Positions 6,998 through 13,460 of a stretch of DNA of 13,460 nucleotides are shown here, in pieces. The notes under the pieces are model-generated. The model had not been told where the DNA came from. It saw only the letters and a program-made list of their open reading frames with translations, and made no database searches. Both the position numbers and the translations under genes were made by a program. Origin of the DNA: an uncultured Bacteroidales bacterium (GTDB lineage Bacteria; Bacteroidota; Bacteroidia; Bacteroidales; UBA932). How positions within the stretch are numbered: position 1 is the stretch's first letter; each line of letters opens with the position of its first letter. The DNA lies in the NCBI GenBank assembly GCA_905234775.1, contig CAJOJC010000038.1, positions 1 through 13,460 of the forward strand, written 5' to 3'.

Positions 6998-7692
6998 TAC
7001 CAATTCTTCTCTTTCTGACGGGTTTTCGCCTGCAGGGCTTTCTCCTTCTCTACCTTATCCTGAGTCTCCTTCTCCTTAGCCTGGATGGCCTGCAGCATCT
7101 GTTGGGCCTGCTGGGGCGAGATCTTCTGCTCCTGAGGCTGCTGCTGTTGCTGCTGGTCGTCCTTGGGCTGCTGCTGTTCGTCTTTAGGCTGCTGGTCCTG
7201 CTGCTGATCGTTCTGATCCTGATTATTCTGATTATTGTCGTTCTGCTGATCCTGATTCTGCTGCTGGTTTTCCATCATCTTCTTTGCGTAGATGTAGTTT
7301 TCCTTTGCTTCGAGATCGTCAGGAGTAAACATCAGGGCCTGCCTGAAAGCCTTCATCGCGGTACCGTAGTCCTTTTTCTGCAGGGCTATATCGCCGGCGT
7401 TGAAGTAGTACTTAGCACCGTCTACTGTCTCAGGCGGAGCCTCTTCGCGGCGCGCGATAACTGCGCCTGCGCCGTCGTAATCTTTCTGTTTGTATAGAGC
7501 CGAAGCGAGATCGTAGGTCGCCGCAAAGGAAGTCGAATCCTTCACCAGCGCCCTGCGGTAGTCCAGCTCGGCCTCCTTATAATTGTGTTTGCCGAACTTT
7601 CTGTTGCCTCTGCGCACTTCCCTCTTATCTGTCTGAGCAGACAAGGGCAGCGCAATAAGCAGCGCCATACATATGTATAATACTTTACGCAT
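6997..7692 (-). CDS. batC: BatC, TPR protein with a Gln/Asn-rich tract
   Basis: 231 residues. Signal peptide 1-19 (MRKVLYICMALLIALPLSA), so exported to the periplasm. Residues about 23-137 contain TPR-like helices (GNRKFGKHNYKEAELDYRRA; NAGDIALQKKDYGTAMKAFR; ALMFTPDDLEAKENYIYAKK). Residues 143-189 are a low-complexity Gln/Asn/Asp tract, followed by a charged Lys/Glu/Gln helical tail to residue 231. Family knowledge: BatC pairs with BatB/BatA and BatD/E in the aerotolerance cluster, probably as a protein-protein interaction module. The ATG (7692-7690) shares one base with the batB stop, and its own TAA (6999-6997) shares one base with the batD/E ATG, so translation is likely coupled on both sides. 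Confidence 0.92.
   Translation of the reverse strand: MRKVLYICMALLIALPLSAQTDKREVRRGNRKFGKHNYKEAELDYRRALVKDSTSFAATYDLASALYKQKDYDGAGAVIARREEAPPETVDGAKYYFNAGDIALQKKDYGTAMKAFRQALMFTPDDLEAKENYIYAKKMMENQQQNQDQQNDNNQNNQDQNDQQQDQQPKDEQQQPKDDQQQQQQPQEQKISPQQAQQMLQAIQAKEKETQDKVEKEKALQAKTRQKEKNW
7126..7266 (-). repeat. Low-complexity CAG/AAC-rich stretch encoding the BatC Gln/Asn tract
   Basis: About 47 codons, mainly Gln, Asn and Asp with scattered Pro-Lys-Asp units (QQPKDEQQQPKDDQQQQQQ), seen on the plus strand as runs of ctg and ttattctga. Codons for Gln are almost all CAG and the units are imperfect, so this is a degenerate trinucleotide repeat that could vary in length between strains. Confidence 0.8.
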
Positions 7693-8693
7693 CAGTCGAA
7701 CATTTTTCTGTCTGGCTTACGCTCGCCGATCAATATTTCTATCACAAGCAACAGCAACGCAAGTGCGAAGAAATACATATACTGTTCGTCGTATTCTTCG
7801 AAAACGACCGACGAGAACTCCTCGCCTTCCATGCGGCGGATTTCGTCGATTATGGGATTCAAGCCGAATTCGTCGTTGCCGGCATGGACATAGGCCCCGT
7901 CGCCTGCAGCGGCAACCTTCCTGAGGACAGCTTCGTCCAGCTTGGAAACTACGATATTACCGTCTTTGTCGGTAAGGAGCTGACCGTCTACCGGGATAGG
8001 CTGGCCATGGGTCGAACCCACACCGACGGTATAGATTCTGATTCCGCTCTCCCCCGCTTCCTTCGCGGCCGCGACCGCATCGTCTTCATGGTTTTCGCCG
8101 TCTGTAATAAGGATGATCACGCGGCTCTTTTCGCTCTGAGCGCTGAAACTCTTCATCGCCGTATGGATCGCATCGCCGATGGCCGTTCCCTGAACCGGGA
8201 TGGAACCGGCGTCGATCGAGCTGAGGAACATCTTGGCCGAGACGTAGTCTGTAGTCACAGGCAGCTGGACGAACGATGTTCCGGCGAAGATAATCAGGCC
8301 GATGCGGTCGTCTCGGAGCTTGTCCACTATCGAGGAGATCGCCATCTTCGCACGCTCCAGCCTGTTCGGGGAATAGTCCTCCGCGAGCATGGAGTTCGAC
8401 ACGTCGAGGCAGATCATGATCTCTGCGCCCTTGATCTTACGCTCGCTGAGTTTCGCGCCTATCTGCGGGCGGGCCAGGCCTACCACGAAGAACATGAACG
8501 CGAGGGTGAAGAGCACGATCCTGATCCAGCCTTTCGCGGGGCTGTAGTGCGGCATCAGCGCGCGCACCATCGCTTCGTCTCCGAAGCGCCTGATCCGGGC
8601 GCGCCTCAGCGCCTTCACGACCGCGTATACGGCCGGGATCACTGGCACCAGCAGAAGGAGCCACAAAAACTGATGTTGAGCGAATATTATCAT
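7692..8693 (-). CDS. batB: BatB, membrane-anchored von Willebrand factor A protein
   Basis: 333 residues. An N-terminal membrane helix (about 7-27) and a second (about 58-75) precede a vWA domain with a complete MIDAS metal site: DVSNS (97-101), threonine in PVTTD (145-149), and aspartate in ITDGEN (D197). A C-terminal helix (about 310-325, YMYFFALALLLLVIEILIG) anchors the other end. The vWA domain is therefore expected on one face of the inner membrane, where it could bind partners through a divalent cation. Distinguished from batA by its position and by the typical AGSIPVQGTAIGDAI stretch. The ATG overlaps the batA stop by 4 nt (ATGA). Close paralogue of batA next to it, presumably an old duplication. 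Confidence 0.95.
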   Translation of the reverse strand: MIIFAQHQFLWLLLLVPVIPAVYAVVKALRRARIRRFGDEAMVRALMPHYSPAKGWIRIVLFTLAFMFFVVGLARPQIGAKLSERKIKGAEIMICLDVSNSMLAEDYSPNRLERAKMAISSIVDKLRDDRIGLIIFAGTSFVQLPVTTDYVSAKMFLSSIDAGSIPVQGTAIGDAIHTAMKSFSAQSEKSRVIILITDGENHEDDAVAAAKEAGESGIRIYTVGVGSTHGQPIPVDGQLLTDKDGNIVVSKLDEAVLRKVAAAGDGAYVHAGNDEFGLNPIIDEIRRMEGEEFSSVVFEEYDEQYMYFFALALLLLVIEILIGERKPDRKMFD

Positions 8694-9673
8694 GGCATCC
8701 TCCTAAGCAAAAGCCTTATAACCAGCTCGGCCAGCAGGCAGATCAGCGCGATCAAGCCGAACTTTCCGAACAGTTCCTGATAGACGGGGAAAGACTCGAC
8801 AGTAGTCTTCGCCTTCTCCATCCTGTTGATTTCGCCGTAAATCTCGGCGAGTTTGGTATTGTCGGTCGCACGGAAATAGCGGCCGCCTGTTTTGTCGGCG
8901 ATCCCGCGCAACAGGTCTTCATCGATTTCGACCTGGATCTTGCGGGTCTCGACGCCCCATGGGGTGATGACCGGGTACGGGGCCATTCCGTTTGCTCCCA
9001 CTCCGATCGTGTAGACGCGCACGCCGTATGTTTTCGCGATTTCAGCGGCCGTCAGCGGCGCAATCTCGCCCCTGTTGTTGACGCCGTCCGTGAGCAGGAT
9101 GATCACCCGGCTCTTAGCGTCTGAGTCGGCCATTCGGGCCACGGCGGTCGCGAGGCCGTTTCCGATCGCGGTGCCGTCTTCGATGAGGTCGGTCTGCACC
9201 TCTTTCATGAGGTTGATCAGGGTCGCGCGGTCGGTAGTCAGCGGACATTGGGTATAGCTCTCGCCCGCGAAAACGACGATTCCCATCCGGTCGCTCGGGC
9301 GCTGGGCTATAAACTCGATAGCGATGTCCTTTGCGGCGCTGAGGCGGTTGGGCGTGAAATCCTGCGCGAGCATACTCGTCGACACGTCCATCGCGAGGAC
9401 GATGTCGATTCCTTCGGTGTCCGTTTTATCAACCTGGGTACTCGAGCGGGGGCGGGCAATCGCGATGACGATCATTACCAGCGCTGCCGCGCGAAGGGCG
9501 AACGGGAGATGGCGAACGACCGCGAGCACGCTTGCGCCACCGGCCTTCCAGGGCACATCCGAACTCACGCGGAGGTGCGGAGTCCGGCCGCTCACCTCCC
9601 TATAAATATATAGGATGACGAGCAGCGCGGGAATCGCGAGAAGCCACAGAAGATATGGATACTCAAAGAACAT
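8690..9673 (-). CDS. batA: BatA, membrane-anchored von Willebrand factor A protein
   Basis: 327 residues. Membrane helices at about 7-24 and 57-74, vWA domain from about 88, and a C-terminal helix about 307-323. The MIDAS site is intact: DVSTS (96-100), threonine in PLTTD (144-148), and aspartate in LTDGVNN (D196). The motif following the first MIDAS strand, MLAQDFTPNRL, is characteristic of BatA. Family knowledge: in Bacteroides fragilis the bat genes were linked to aerotolerance; the molecular activity is unresolved. The start overlaps the end of the upstream gene by 11 nt (9663-9673). Confidence 0.95.
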   Translation of the reverse strand: MFFEYPYLLWLLAIPALLVILYIYREVSGRTPHLRVSSDVPWKAGGASVLAVVRHLPFALRAAALVMIVIAIARPRSSTQVDKTDTEGIDIVLAMDVSTSMLAQDFTPNRLSAAKDIAIEFIAQRPSDRMGIVVFAGESYTQCPLTTDRATLINLMKEVQTDLIEDGTAIGNGLATAVARMADSDAKSRVIILLTDGVNNRGEIAPLTAAEIAKTYGVRVYTIGVGANGMAPYPVITPWGVETRKIQVEIDEDLLRGIADKTGGRYFRATDNTKLAEIYGEINRMEKAKTTVESFPVYQELFGKFGLIALICLLAELVIRLLLRRMP

Positions 9674-10625
9674 CTTCTTTCTTCGCCTCCTCCTCGATTT
9701 CAGCCTGGTAGGTACTGGTGACGAACCTTACACAAAGAGGCAGGGCCTCCTTATTGTGTTCGTCGTCAGCCACGAACTTGGCAAATTTAACGAAGTCCGC
9801 CGTCTCGAACAGGTCTTTCATTTTGTCGTAGAGTTCGGGAGTCAGTTCGCTGCGGCCTTTCAGCGCATCGAACAGTTCGGCGGTAGTCATCTCGGGCGCA
9901 TCTATCTCGAAGCGCCTGTCTATATATTCCTTCACGGCACCGGTAATGCCGGAATAGAATTGTTTCTGCTTTTCCGGAGCCCAGTATTTGTCCGAACGAT
10001 ATTTATCGAGTTCGCGAAGGGCTACGATATGGGGCGGATCCTTTCTGCGCTCTTCCTCTTTCTTTTTCCTCGAGGTAAGCGCAACTATAACTACGATTAT
10101 TGCGGCGACGATCCACAGCCCGGCGACTCCGCCGATGACATAGGGCAACACTTCTTTTAGGGTAACCGGATAAGTGATTTGGCCCTTTATGTCGTGGGGG
10201 ACGAAGGTCGCTGTATCAACCGGCATGGTCTTAACCTCGAACGGCTCCGGCGCGGTGAAGCAGAGAGTATCCGAACTCTCGGCGGTGTGTTTAATGATGT
10301 AGATGTCCGGAAGTTCGTACATTCCCTCCTCGAAGGGGGCGACGGTTATCCACCATTCTACGTCGATTTTACCAGCCTTCAGTTGTTTTCTGGTACTTAC
10401 AGTATCTGTCTGCCAGCCTCTGACGAGGACGAGGGTATCGTTGCAGACCTGCGAAAAATCCTGAAGGGTCAGGCCTTCTACGTCCTTAGTATCTTCCAGC
10501 TTGAATCCGTAGCGGAACTGGTCCGCAATAAGTATGGAATCCCGCTGATGGAGAGGCTTAAAGAAAGCCTGTCCGGCGGGAGTAACAGTTAGCAGCGCGC
10601 TTAATATGACAGTTATCAGCATCAT
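9663..10625 (-). CDS. Bat-cluster membrane protein of unknown function
   Basis: 320 residues (318 if the second ATG of the ATGATG start is used). A hydrophobic N-terminus (1-20, ending TPAGQA) looks like a signal peptide, residues about 25-155 form a beta-rich extracytoplasmic region, a membrane helix spans about 162-183, followed by a basic stop-transfer stretch (SRKKKEEERRK) and a helical cytoplasmic domain (200-300). The layout of exported beta domain, single helix and cytoplasmic helical bundle (for instance GITGAVKEYIDRRFEIDAPEMT) is a shorter version of the BatD layout in this operon, with a comparable helical segment LHRALLGFVADKFGIEASG there. I infer a BatD-related companion, often left as hypothetical between the DUF58 gene and batA. 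Overlaps the DUF58 stop by 4 nt or less and batA by 11 nt. Confidence 0.85.
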   Translation of the reverse strand: MMLITVILSALLTVTPAGQAFFKPLHQRDSILIADQFRYGFKLEDTKDVEGLTLQDFSQVCNDTLVLVRGWQTDTVSTRKQLKAGKIDVEWWITVAPFEEGMYELPDIYIIKHTAESSDTLCFTAPEPFEVKTMPVDTATFVPHDIKGQITYPVTLKEVLPYVIGGVAGLWIVAAIIVVIVALTSRKKKEEERRKDPPHIVALRELDKYRSDKYWAPEKQKQFYSGITGAVKEYIDRRFEIDAPEMTTAELFDALKGRSELTPELYDKMKDLFETADFVKFAKFVADDEHNKEALPLCVRFVTSTYQAEIEEEAKKEDVL

Positions 10626-11512
10626 CTGAACAGTCCCATCAAAGCTTTTACATAATCACCGTCTGTAGGGATGTCGACCGAGTCGACCTTGTAACGGTTG
10701 AGCAGTCTGGTTTCTTTTGCGCCCAGGTCTGCGAACCATTTCGCGTAGGCTTCGCGGACCTTGGGGTTATCTGTATTGATCCATGAGCCGCGGCCGGTCT
10801 CGCTGTCTTTTATATGGACAAGGCCTACCGGCACGAGTTTTTCCTCGCGGGGGTCATGGACCTTTACGACGGAGATGTCGTGACGGTTAACGGCCACCTT
10901 CAGGGCTTCTTCGTAGCGCGGGTTTCCGTTCGAGTCTACGTCGATCATGTCGCTCAGGACGAACGCCGTACATTTCTTTTTGATGGCGTTGGTAAGGAAC
11001 TCCAGCGCGGCGCCGATGTCGGTTCCGTCGGATGTAGGCTGAAGTTCGAGCATCTCCCTGATGATGTGGAGAAGGTGTGAGCGGCCTTTTTTCGGAGGGA
11101 TGAACTTCTCGACCTTGTCCGAGAAGAACAGCGCACCTACCTTATCGTTGTTTAGGATGGCGCTGAAACTCAGGACGGCCGCGATCTCGGCGATTCGTTC
11201 GCGCTTCGTATCCCCTTTCGTTCCGAACAGGCCGCTTCGGCTGACATCGACCAGCAGGACGACCGTCAGTTCGCGCTCCTCTTCGAAGACCTTGATGTAA
11301 GGCTGGCGGAGGCGGGCGGTCACATTCCAGTCCATGGACCGAACATCATCTCCCCAGCGGTACTCACGTACTTCGCTGAAGGCCATACCACGGCCCTTGA
11401 AGGCGGAGTGGTATTCGCCGGCGAAGATCTGGTGCGAGAGCGCACGGGTCTTGATTTCGATCTTGCGGACCTTCCTGAGGAGGTCGGTCGCACTAAGGGA
11501 CGATGACTGCAT
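10622..11512 (-). CDS. DUF58 protein with vWA-like domain
   Basis: 296 residues from the ATG at 11512, preferred over an upstream in-frame ATG at 11566 because the family normally starts close to this point and the 18 extra residues are a basic stretch encoded inside the moxR 3' end. DUF58 hallmarks: GRGMAFSEVREYRWGDDVRSMDWNVTAR split across residues 41-67, with the GDDVR-x-DWN core; then LLVDVSRSG with a DxSxS metal-site motif at D89; GTDIGAAL at 163-170; LSDMID with D188. There is no membrane helix, so it is probably cytoplasmic and may couple the MoxR ATPase to the membrane vWA proteins. It overlaps moxR by 20 nt (11493-11512). Confidence 0.93.
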   Translation of the reverse strand: MQSSSLSATDLLRKVRKIEIKTRALSHQIFAGEYHSAFKGRGMAFSEVREYRWGDDVRSMDWNVTARLRQPYIKVFEEERELTVVLLVDVSRSGLFGTKGDTKRERIAEIAAVLSFSAILNNDKVGALFFSDKVEKFIPPKKGRSHLLHIIREMLELQPTSDGTDIGAALEFLTNAIKKKCTAFVLSDMIDVDSNGNPRYEEALKVAVNRHDISVVKVHDPREEKLVPVGLVHIKDSETGRGSWINTDNPKVREAYAKWFADLGAKETRLLNRYKVDSVDIPTDGDYVKALMGLFR

Positions 11513-12485
11513 TGATAACCTGATCGATAATCTCTTCTGACGTAACGTTTTCAGCCTCAGCTTCATAGGTAAGGCCGATTCTGTGTCTCAGGACTTCCGG
11601 GCAGACGGCGCGGACGTCCTCGGGGATCACATAGCCGCGGCGCTTGATGAAGGCATACGCCTTCGCAGCCGCCGCGAGGCTGATGCTCGCCCTCGGCGAG
11701 GCGCCGTAGCCGATGATATTCTTAAGGTTCGGGAGATTGTAGTCTTCCGGCTTACGAGTAGCGTAGACTATGTCGACTATGTAGCGCTCGATCTTTTCGT
11801 CCATATACACCTCGCGAACGACCTCACGAGCGCGGATGATATCTTCAGGCTTGATAACGGGGTTCGGCTGAGGGAACTCGCCGGTGTTGTTCATACGGAT
11901 AATCAGGCGCTCTTCTTCCTTCTTCGGGTAGTCGACCTTTACTTTGAGCATGAAACGGTCTACCTGGGCCTCGGGGAGAGGATAGGTTCCTTCCTGCTCG
12001 ATAGGGTTCTGGGTTGCCATCACGAGGAAGGGCTCGGGGAGTTTGTAGGTCTGCTCGCCGAGGGTCACCTGCCTTTCCTGCATTGCTTCGAGAAGGGCCG
12101 ACTGGACCTTCGCGGGGGCACGGTTGATTTCATCTGCCAGCACGAAGTTCGCGAAAACGGGGCCTTTGTGGACCTCGAAAGTCTCTTTTTTCTGGCTGTA
12201 GATGAGGGTTCCGGTTACATCTGCCGGCAGGAGGTCCGGGGTGAACTGGATGCGCGAGAACTGGGCGCTTACGGCTTTAGCTAAAGTACTGATTGCGAGG
12301 GTTTTCGCGAGGCCGGGGACACCTTCGAGGAGGATGTGGCCATTGGCAAGAAGTGCGATTTCGAGATTCTCCACGAGGTGTTTCTGACCGACTATCACCT
12401 TTCCCATTTCGAGCGAAAGGAGGTCTACGAACGCGCTCTCTTTCTGGATCTTCTCGTTGAGTTCTTTGATGTTTACACTTTCCAT
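11493..12485 (-). CDS. moxR: MoxR-family AAA+ ATPase, first gene of the bat operon
   Basis: 330 residues, ATG 12485. Walker A GVPGLAKT (55-62), Walker B VLADEINRAP (115-124, D118/E119), sensor 1 in MATQNPIEQEGTYPLPEAQ (N160), and the arginine-containing QVDRF (174-178) are all present, so it should be an active ATPase. The C-terminal lid contains GASPRAS and DVRAVCPEVLRHRIGLTYEAEAE. MoxR proteins act as chaperones that assemble or activate vWA-containing partners, which fits the three vWA or vWA-like proteins encoded directly after it. Its start lies 24 bp from the divergent truA start; I could not find a convincing promoter for it in that gap, so its promoter may reach into the truA coding region (a weak TAGATTGC on the minus strand lies at 12510-12503). 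Confidence 0.96.
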   Translation of the reverse strand: MESVNIKELNEKIQKESAFVDLLSLEMGKVIVGQKHLVENLEIALLANGHILLEGVPGLAKTLAISTLAKAVSAQFSRIQFTPDLLPADVTGTLIYSQKKETFEVHKGPVFANFVLADEINRAPAKVQSALLEAMQERQVTLGEQTYKLPEPFLVMATQNPIEQEGTYPLPEAQVDRFMLKVKVDYPKKEEERLIIRMNNTGEFPQPNPVIKPEDIIRAREVVREVYMDEKIERYIVDIVYATRKPEDYNLPNLKNIIGYGASPRASISLAAAAKAYAFIKRRGYVIPEDVRAVCPEVLRHRIGLTYEAEAENVTSEEIIDQVINAVIVP

Positions 12486-12503
12486 ATAAAAATCTTAAAT
12501 TTG
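12472..12503 (+). promoter_or_regulatory. Predicted truA promoter, placed for a leaderless transcript
   Basis: TAAATTTG (12496-12503) matches TAnnTTTG exactly; TTTA (12472-12475) lies 20 nt upstream as a 3 of 4 match to the -33 box. The -7 box ends 6 nt before ATG 12510, the same spacing as in folC, so the transcript would start at or next to the start codon. The -33 part lies within the first codons of divergent moxR. Confidence 0.6.
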
Positions 12504-12509
12504 CAATCT

Positions 12510-13241
12510 ATGCGGTACAAAATCACCTTGTCGTATCTAGGAGCGGACTTCTGCGGCTGGCAGATGCAGCGCGGCGCGCCGAGCGTACAGGAAACGCTGC
12601 AAAAAGCTCTCGGCACCCTTTTGGGGGAGCCGATAAGCGTGACTGGCGCGGGGCGCACGGACACGGGGGTGAACGCTATCAACTATGTCGCTCATTTCGA
12701 CTGCGAAAAGCAATTCGATACGGCCGATATTTGCTACAAATTAAATGCCATACTACCCCCCTCCGTATCGGTTTCTTCTATTGAAGATGTTGCGCCTGAT
12801 TTCCATGCAAGGTTCGACGCGCGCCGCAGAAAATACGTCTATCACATCCACAGGGTTAAGGATCCGTTCGCAGCACCTTTCTCATGGCACTGCGGATATC
12901 CCGTGCTGGATTTTGATGCGATGAACGAAGCCGCCGCGCTTCTTCTCGGGACTCACGATTTTTCTTCTTTCGAGAAGACCGGCAGCGACAATAAGACTTC
13001 TGTTTGTACCATAGTTGAAGCGCGATGGGTTAAGGACGATCCTACACACTGGACCTTCCACATCGCAGCCGACAGGTTCCTTCGCGGAATGGTCCGCGCA
13101 ATAGTAGGGACTTTAATCGAGGTTGGCCGGGGAAAACGCTCGCCGGACTCGATGGGCGCCCTGCTTGAGGGCCGCAACCGCTGCCTCGCCGGCGAGACCG
13201 TCCCCGGCCACGCTCTCTTCCTCTGCGAAATAGATTACTAG
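12510..13241 (+). CDS. truA: tRNA pseudouridine(38-40) synthase TruA
   Basis: 243 residues from ATG 12510; longer in-frame starts upstream lie inside moxR and were rejected because MRYKITLSYLGADFCGWQ is the usual TruA N-terminus and a -7 box sits directly before it. TruA isomerises uridines 38, 39 and 40 of the tRNA anticodon stem. The catalytic aspartate is D51 in GAGRTDTGVNA (47-56), where most homologues read TDAGVHA; the His-to-Asn change is noted but not at the catalytic residue. Further family motifs: FHARFDARRRKYVYHI (101-116), GTHDFSSFEK (145-154) and FLRGMVRAIVGTLIEVGRG (188-206, in the 190s). The length is normal for the family. It is a stand-alone gene, divergent from moxR, with no obvious intrinsic terminator immediately after the stop. 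Confidence 0.96.
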   Translation: MRYKITLSYLGADFCGWQMQRGAPSVQETLQKALGTLLGEPISVTGAGRTDTGVNAINYVAHFDCEKQFDTADICYKLNAILPPSVSVSSIEDVAPDFHARFDARRRKYVYHIHRVKDPFAAPFSWHCGYPVLDFDAMNEAAALLLGTHDFSSFEKTGSDNKTSVCTIVEARWVKDDPTHWTFHIAADRFLRGMVRAIVGTLIEVGRGKRSPDSMGALLEGRNRCLAGETVPGHALFLCEIDY

Positions 13242-13273
13242 TCTTTCTCACAGTTCCCCGCCTTTTTTGTCCA

Positions 13274-13298
13274 AGGTGTGTTTTTGTTCCGCACACCT
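13274..13298. repeat. Inverted repeat AGGTGTG / CACACCT
   Basis: AGGTGTG (13274-13280) and CACACCT (13292-13298), perfect 7-bp arms around an 11-nt loop. The GGTGTG core is shared with the next inverted repeat, so the two could form alternative pairings. The T-run TTTTT lies in the loop, not after the stem, so this is not a classical terminator for truA. Confidence 0.6.
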
Positions 13299-13307
13299 CG
13301 AACGTCT

Positions 13308-13338
13308 TGGTGTGTAAAACAGCCCGAATCACACACCA
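13308..13338. repeat. Inverted repeat TGGTGTGT / ACACACCA
   Basis: TGGTGTGT (13308-13315) and ACACACCA (13331-13338), perfect 8-bp arms around a 15-nt loop. Its arms can also pair with those of the preceding repeat through GGTGTG/CACACC. Confidence 0.6.
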
Positions 13339-13391
13339 GCACCGCCTTCGGACGGGAACTCCCTCGCGCGGGACTCGTCAACTATTCATAC

Positions 13392-13411
13392 GGGGGAAGC
13401 GTCCTTCCCCC
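13392..13411. repeat. GC-rich hairpin GGGGGAAG / CTTCCCCC
   Basis: GGGGGAAG (13392-13399), loop CGTC, CTTCCCCC (13404-13411): perfect 8-bp stem with a tetraloop. No T-run follows on either strand, so terminator function is doubtful; it resembles an intergenic palindromic element. Confidence 0.65.
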
Positions 13412-13440
13412 TAGCCCCCTGCGGCCTTTCCGCCTTTCCA

Positions 13441-13458
13441 ACTTTGCTTGCGCAAAGT
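13441..13458. repeat. Hairpin ACTTTGC / GCAAAGT at the window end
   Basis: ACTTTGC (13441-13447), loop TTGC, GCAAAGT (13452-13458): perfect 7-bp stem. The window ends two bases later, so what follows is unknown. Confidence 0.55.
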
Positions 13459-13460
13459 CA

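Larger units (their letters stand above)
13242..13460. other. Gene-free stretch with clustered inverted repeats, to the window end
   Basis: No credible coding region in either strand. The 219 bp contain four separate perfect inverted repeats, listed individually, and a pyrimidine-rich, strand-asymmetric composition near the end (TAGCCCCCTGCGGCC and following). No tRNA or known RNA gene was recognised. Confidence 0.6.

Noticed and set aside
7102..7497. Leucine-rich open frame on the plus strand opposite batC
   Set aside because: The leucine runs are the complement of the CAG repeat that encodes the BatC Gln tract; it is not an independent membrane protein.
7884..8780. 298-codon open frame on the plus strand opposite batB
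   Set aside because: Antisense to a vWA gene with an intact metal site; Arg/Asp/His-rich translation with no domain features.
11513..11566. N-terminal extension of the DUF58 protein from ATG 11566
   Set aside because: The 18 extra residues are a basic stretch encoded within the moxR 3' end; the ATG at 11512 gives the normal family length.
11583..12284. 233-codon open frame on the plus strand opposite moxR
   Set aside because: Shadow of the moxR gene, whose Walker A, Walker B and sensor motifs are intact on the other strand.
13274..13298. Intrinsic terminator for truA
   Set aside because: The hairpin has its T-run in the loop rather than after the stem, so it does not have terminator form.

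Overview
The window reads as a chromosomal segment of a Bacteroidales (Bacteroidota) genome of fairly high GC. This is based on a complete Bat (Bacteroides aerotolerance) gene cluster, an OmpA-family porin of Bacteroidetes type, near absence of Shine-Dalgarno sequences, and several matches to the Bacteroidetes promoter pattern (-33 TTTG, about 19-20 nt, -7 TAnnTTTG). The exact genus cannot be told from the sequence alone.

Layout. On the left, on the minus strand, lie the first 250 codons of pyruvate phosphate dikinase (ppdK, running off the window) and a 326-residue protein that resembles a degenerate C-terminal part of FGAM synthase (PurL). Divergent from the latter, on the plus strand, is folC (folylpolyglutamate/dihydrofolate synthase), which is broken by a frameshift near 2475-2500 and has a patchwork base composition. 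folC converges on an ompA-like gene, with a bidirectional terminator between them. The ompA-like gene has its own promoter, which overlaps the stop codon of the preceding operon.

The main block (12485 down to 4391, minus strand) is one tightly overlapping operon: moxR ATPase, a DUF58 protein, a membrane protein of the Bat cluster, batA, batB, batC, and a single gene that fuses batD and batE. Start and stop codons overlap by 1 to 20 nt at every junction, so the set is probably translated in a coupled way. The AAA+ ATPase, three von Willebrand A (or A-like) proteins and the TPR/membrane proteins are expected to form an envelope-associated chaperone-like assembly; its biochemical function is still poorly defined in any organism.

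Divergent from moxR, only 24 bp away, is truA (tRNA pseudouridine synthase), followed by 219 bp without a gene but with four inverted repeats.

The points most worth a second look are: the batD-batE fusion that retains an internal signal peptide; a pair of palindromes translated in frame inside that fusion; the frameshifted, compositionally mosaic folC; the PurL-like protein that lacks the catalytic-domain signature; two genes (folC, truA) whose -7 boxes sit exactly 6 nt before the ATG, suggesting leaderless mRNAs; and a 20-bp palindrome lying over the predicted ppdK promoter.
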